From contig JAENJC010000080.1 in assembly GCA_016844545.1 (NCBI GenBank), forward strand, positions 1 to 6,035: 6,035 nt of DNA, written 5' to 3'. How positions within the stretch are numbered: the stretch's first letter is position 1; each line of letters opens with the position of its first letter. The position numbers and the translations under genes were made by a program. Positions 5,256-6,035 of this stretch are shown piece by piece. Source of the DNA: Deltaproteobacteria bacterium (lineage in GTDB: Bacteria > Desulfobacterota > JAENJC01). Below the pieces are notes generated by a model. It had not been told where the DNA came from and made no database searches. It worked only from the letters and a program-made list of their open reading frames with translations.

Positions 5256-6035
5256 ATGGCCTTGCTGGAAAGGCTTAAGGAGATACCCGAGCTTTCGGAG
5301 GGGGTGGTCATTGAAAGGTCTTCTGGCATTCTTTGCGAAGAGGTATATAGCGGGGGAGGAGAGGAAGGATGCGATAAGAGTTGTACGGCACCTCAATAGC
5401 CAGGGTATCCTTGCCACCATAGATAACCTTGGTGAACATGCCAAAGAGCCATCCCATGCAGAAGATGCTGTGAGGGAGTACCTGTACCTCCTTGATGACA
5501 TCAGGGACGGAGGGGTTAATTCCAGCGTATCCCTAAAGCTTACCCATTTCGGGCTTGATATCTCAGATGAGAGAGCTGAAGGGAATCTGAGGGGAATAAT
5601 AAAGAAGGCCTCTGAGCTTAATAACTTTGTAACCTTCGATATGGAGGGCTCTCGATACACCCAGAGAACCATAGATACCTTTCTAAGGCTCCATGAAAAA
5701 TATACAAATATAGGGATTGCCATCCAAAGTTGCCTTTATAGAAGTCCGATGGATGTCCGTCTTCTCATTGAAAAAGGGGCAAGCGTGAGGCTTGTAAAGG
5801 GGGCGTACAAGGAACCCACTCAGATCGCCTTCCCAAAAAAGAGGGATGTGGATAAAAATTTTGAAGAACTGATGAAGTCCCTCTTGTTAAAGGGCAACTA
5901 TCCGGCAATAGCCACTCACGATGAAAGACTCATCAACGAGGCGATAAGATTTGCAGATGAGAATGGCATCTCAAAGGAAAGGTTCGAATTCCAGATGCTT
6001 CTTGGGATTAAAAGAAAGCTTCAAAAGAGGCTCGC
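5256..6035 (+). CDS. Proline dehydrogenase (FAD), 3'-partial, with apparent 5' frameshift
   Basis: Oxidises proline to pyrroline-5-carboxylate using FAD, passing electrons to quinone. Monofunctional bacterial type (Thermus-like). The main frame is open from 5239 to the window edge without a stop. Counting from TTG 5311: RYIAGEE at 11-17, SLKLTHFGLD at 74-83, QSCLYR at 139-144, RLVKGAYKEP at 160-169, ATHDE at 201-205 and RFEFQMLLG at 224-232, all signature segments of the barrel; the C-terminal arginine-containing end lies outside. Two starts are possible. ATG 5256, six bases after the upstream stop, gives a family-like N-terminus (MALLERLKEIPELSEGVVIE) but in the preceding frame, which ends at TAG 5397-5399; removing one A at 5314-5316 joins it to GLLAFFAKRYIAGEE. 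Alternatively TTG 5311, behind GGAGG at 5297-5301, starts the main frame directly and loses about 20 residues. I favour an indel, real or technical. Confidence 0.85.
5297..5301 (+). promoter_or_regulatory. GGAGG that could serve an internal TTG start of proline dehydrogenase
   Basis: GGAGG sits nine bases before TTG 5311, the first usable start in the main proline dehydrogenase frame. If used, the gene is intact but shortened at its N-terminus. If the gene truly begins at 5256, this is only coding sequence for SEGV. Confidence 0.4.

Noticed and set aside
5079..5723. Long minus-strand frame (214 codons)
   Set aside because: It lies wholly opposite the aldehyde dehydrogenase end and proline dehydrogenase, whose motifs are unmistakable; its serine- and leucine-rich composition is typical of an antisense shadow.

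Overview
The window reads as bacterial chromosome of roughly 50% GC. Every well-formed gene has a strong Shine-Dalgarno sequence (GGAGG or GGAGGTGAT), and the main genes use AGG for Arg and ATA for Ile heavily. This codon use, separate proline dehydrogenase and aldehyde dehydrogenase genes, and relatives of an FMN-type glutamate synthase and an SRPBCC protein would fit an environmental Nitrospirota or Desulfobacterota-like lineage. That placement is inference; no marker gene is present to fix the taxon.

Layout. (1) 17-370 is an intact stand-alone response-regulator receiver domain, probably the end of an operon that begins upstream. (2) 371-1622 is about 1.25 kb with no intact gene. It is an apparent gene graveyard. 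On the minus strand I can reconstruct a full-length SRPBCC (polyketide cyclase-like) gene broken by one apparent single-base deletion (997 to 561). Also on the minus strand is the N-terminal stub of an FMN-binding glutamate synthase-family protein, broken by one apparent extra C and then cut off (1401 to 1173). Weak unidentified coding-like scraps lie between and beside them, followed by a short degenerate 10-bp tandem repeat (1481-1510). (3) 1571-1619 holds the apparent control region of the next operon: a TATAAT box inside a perfect inverted repeat, then a near-perfect ribosome binding site. (4) 1623-6035 is a tight co-directional operon: cystathionine beta-synthase core, cystathionine gamma-lyase (4-base overlap with the previous gene), a NAD(P)-type aldehyde dehydrogenase (10 bases downstream), and proline dehydrogenase, which runs off the right edge.

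How the genes work together. The first two enzymes make up reverse transsulfuration: homocysteine plus serine gives cystathionine, which is cleaved to cysteine, 2-oxobutyrate and ammonia. The last two look like a proline-to-glutamate route: proline dehydrogenase makes pyrroline-5-carboxylate and the aldehyde dehydrogenase would oxidise its open-chain glutamate semialdehyde. The aldehyde dehydrogenase is not of the usual P5C-dehydrogenase type, so that assignment rests on context. The gene spacing suggests one transcript for sulfur amino acid conversion and proline catabolism, an uncommon pairing.

Caution. Three reconstructed genes (SRPBCC, glutamate synthase stub, proline dehydrogenase) each need one single-base indel correction in or beside a short A or C run. 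This may be true decay in the graveyard region, but it may also mean residual base-calling errors. I found no tRNA, rRNA, CRISPR array, transposase or convincing terminator, and no clear sign of a wholly new system.
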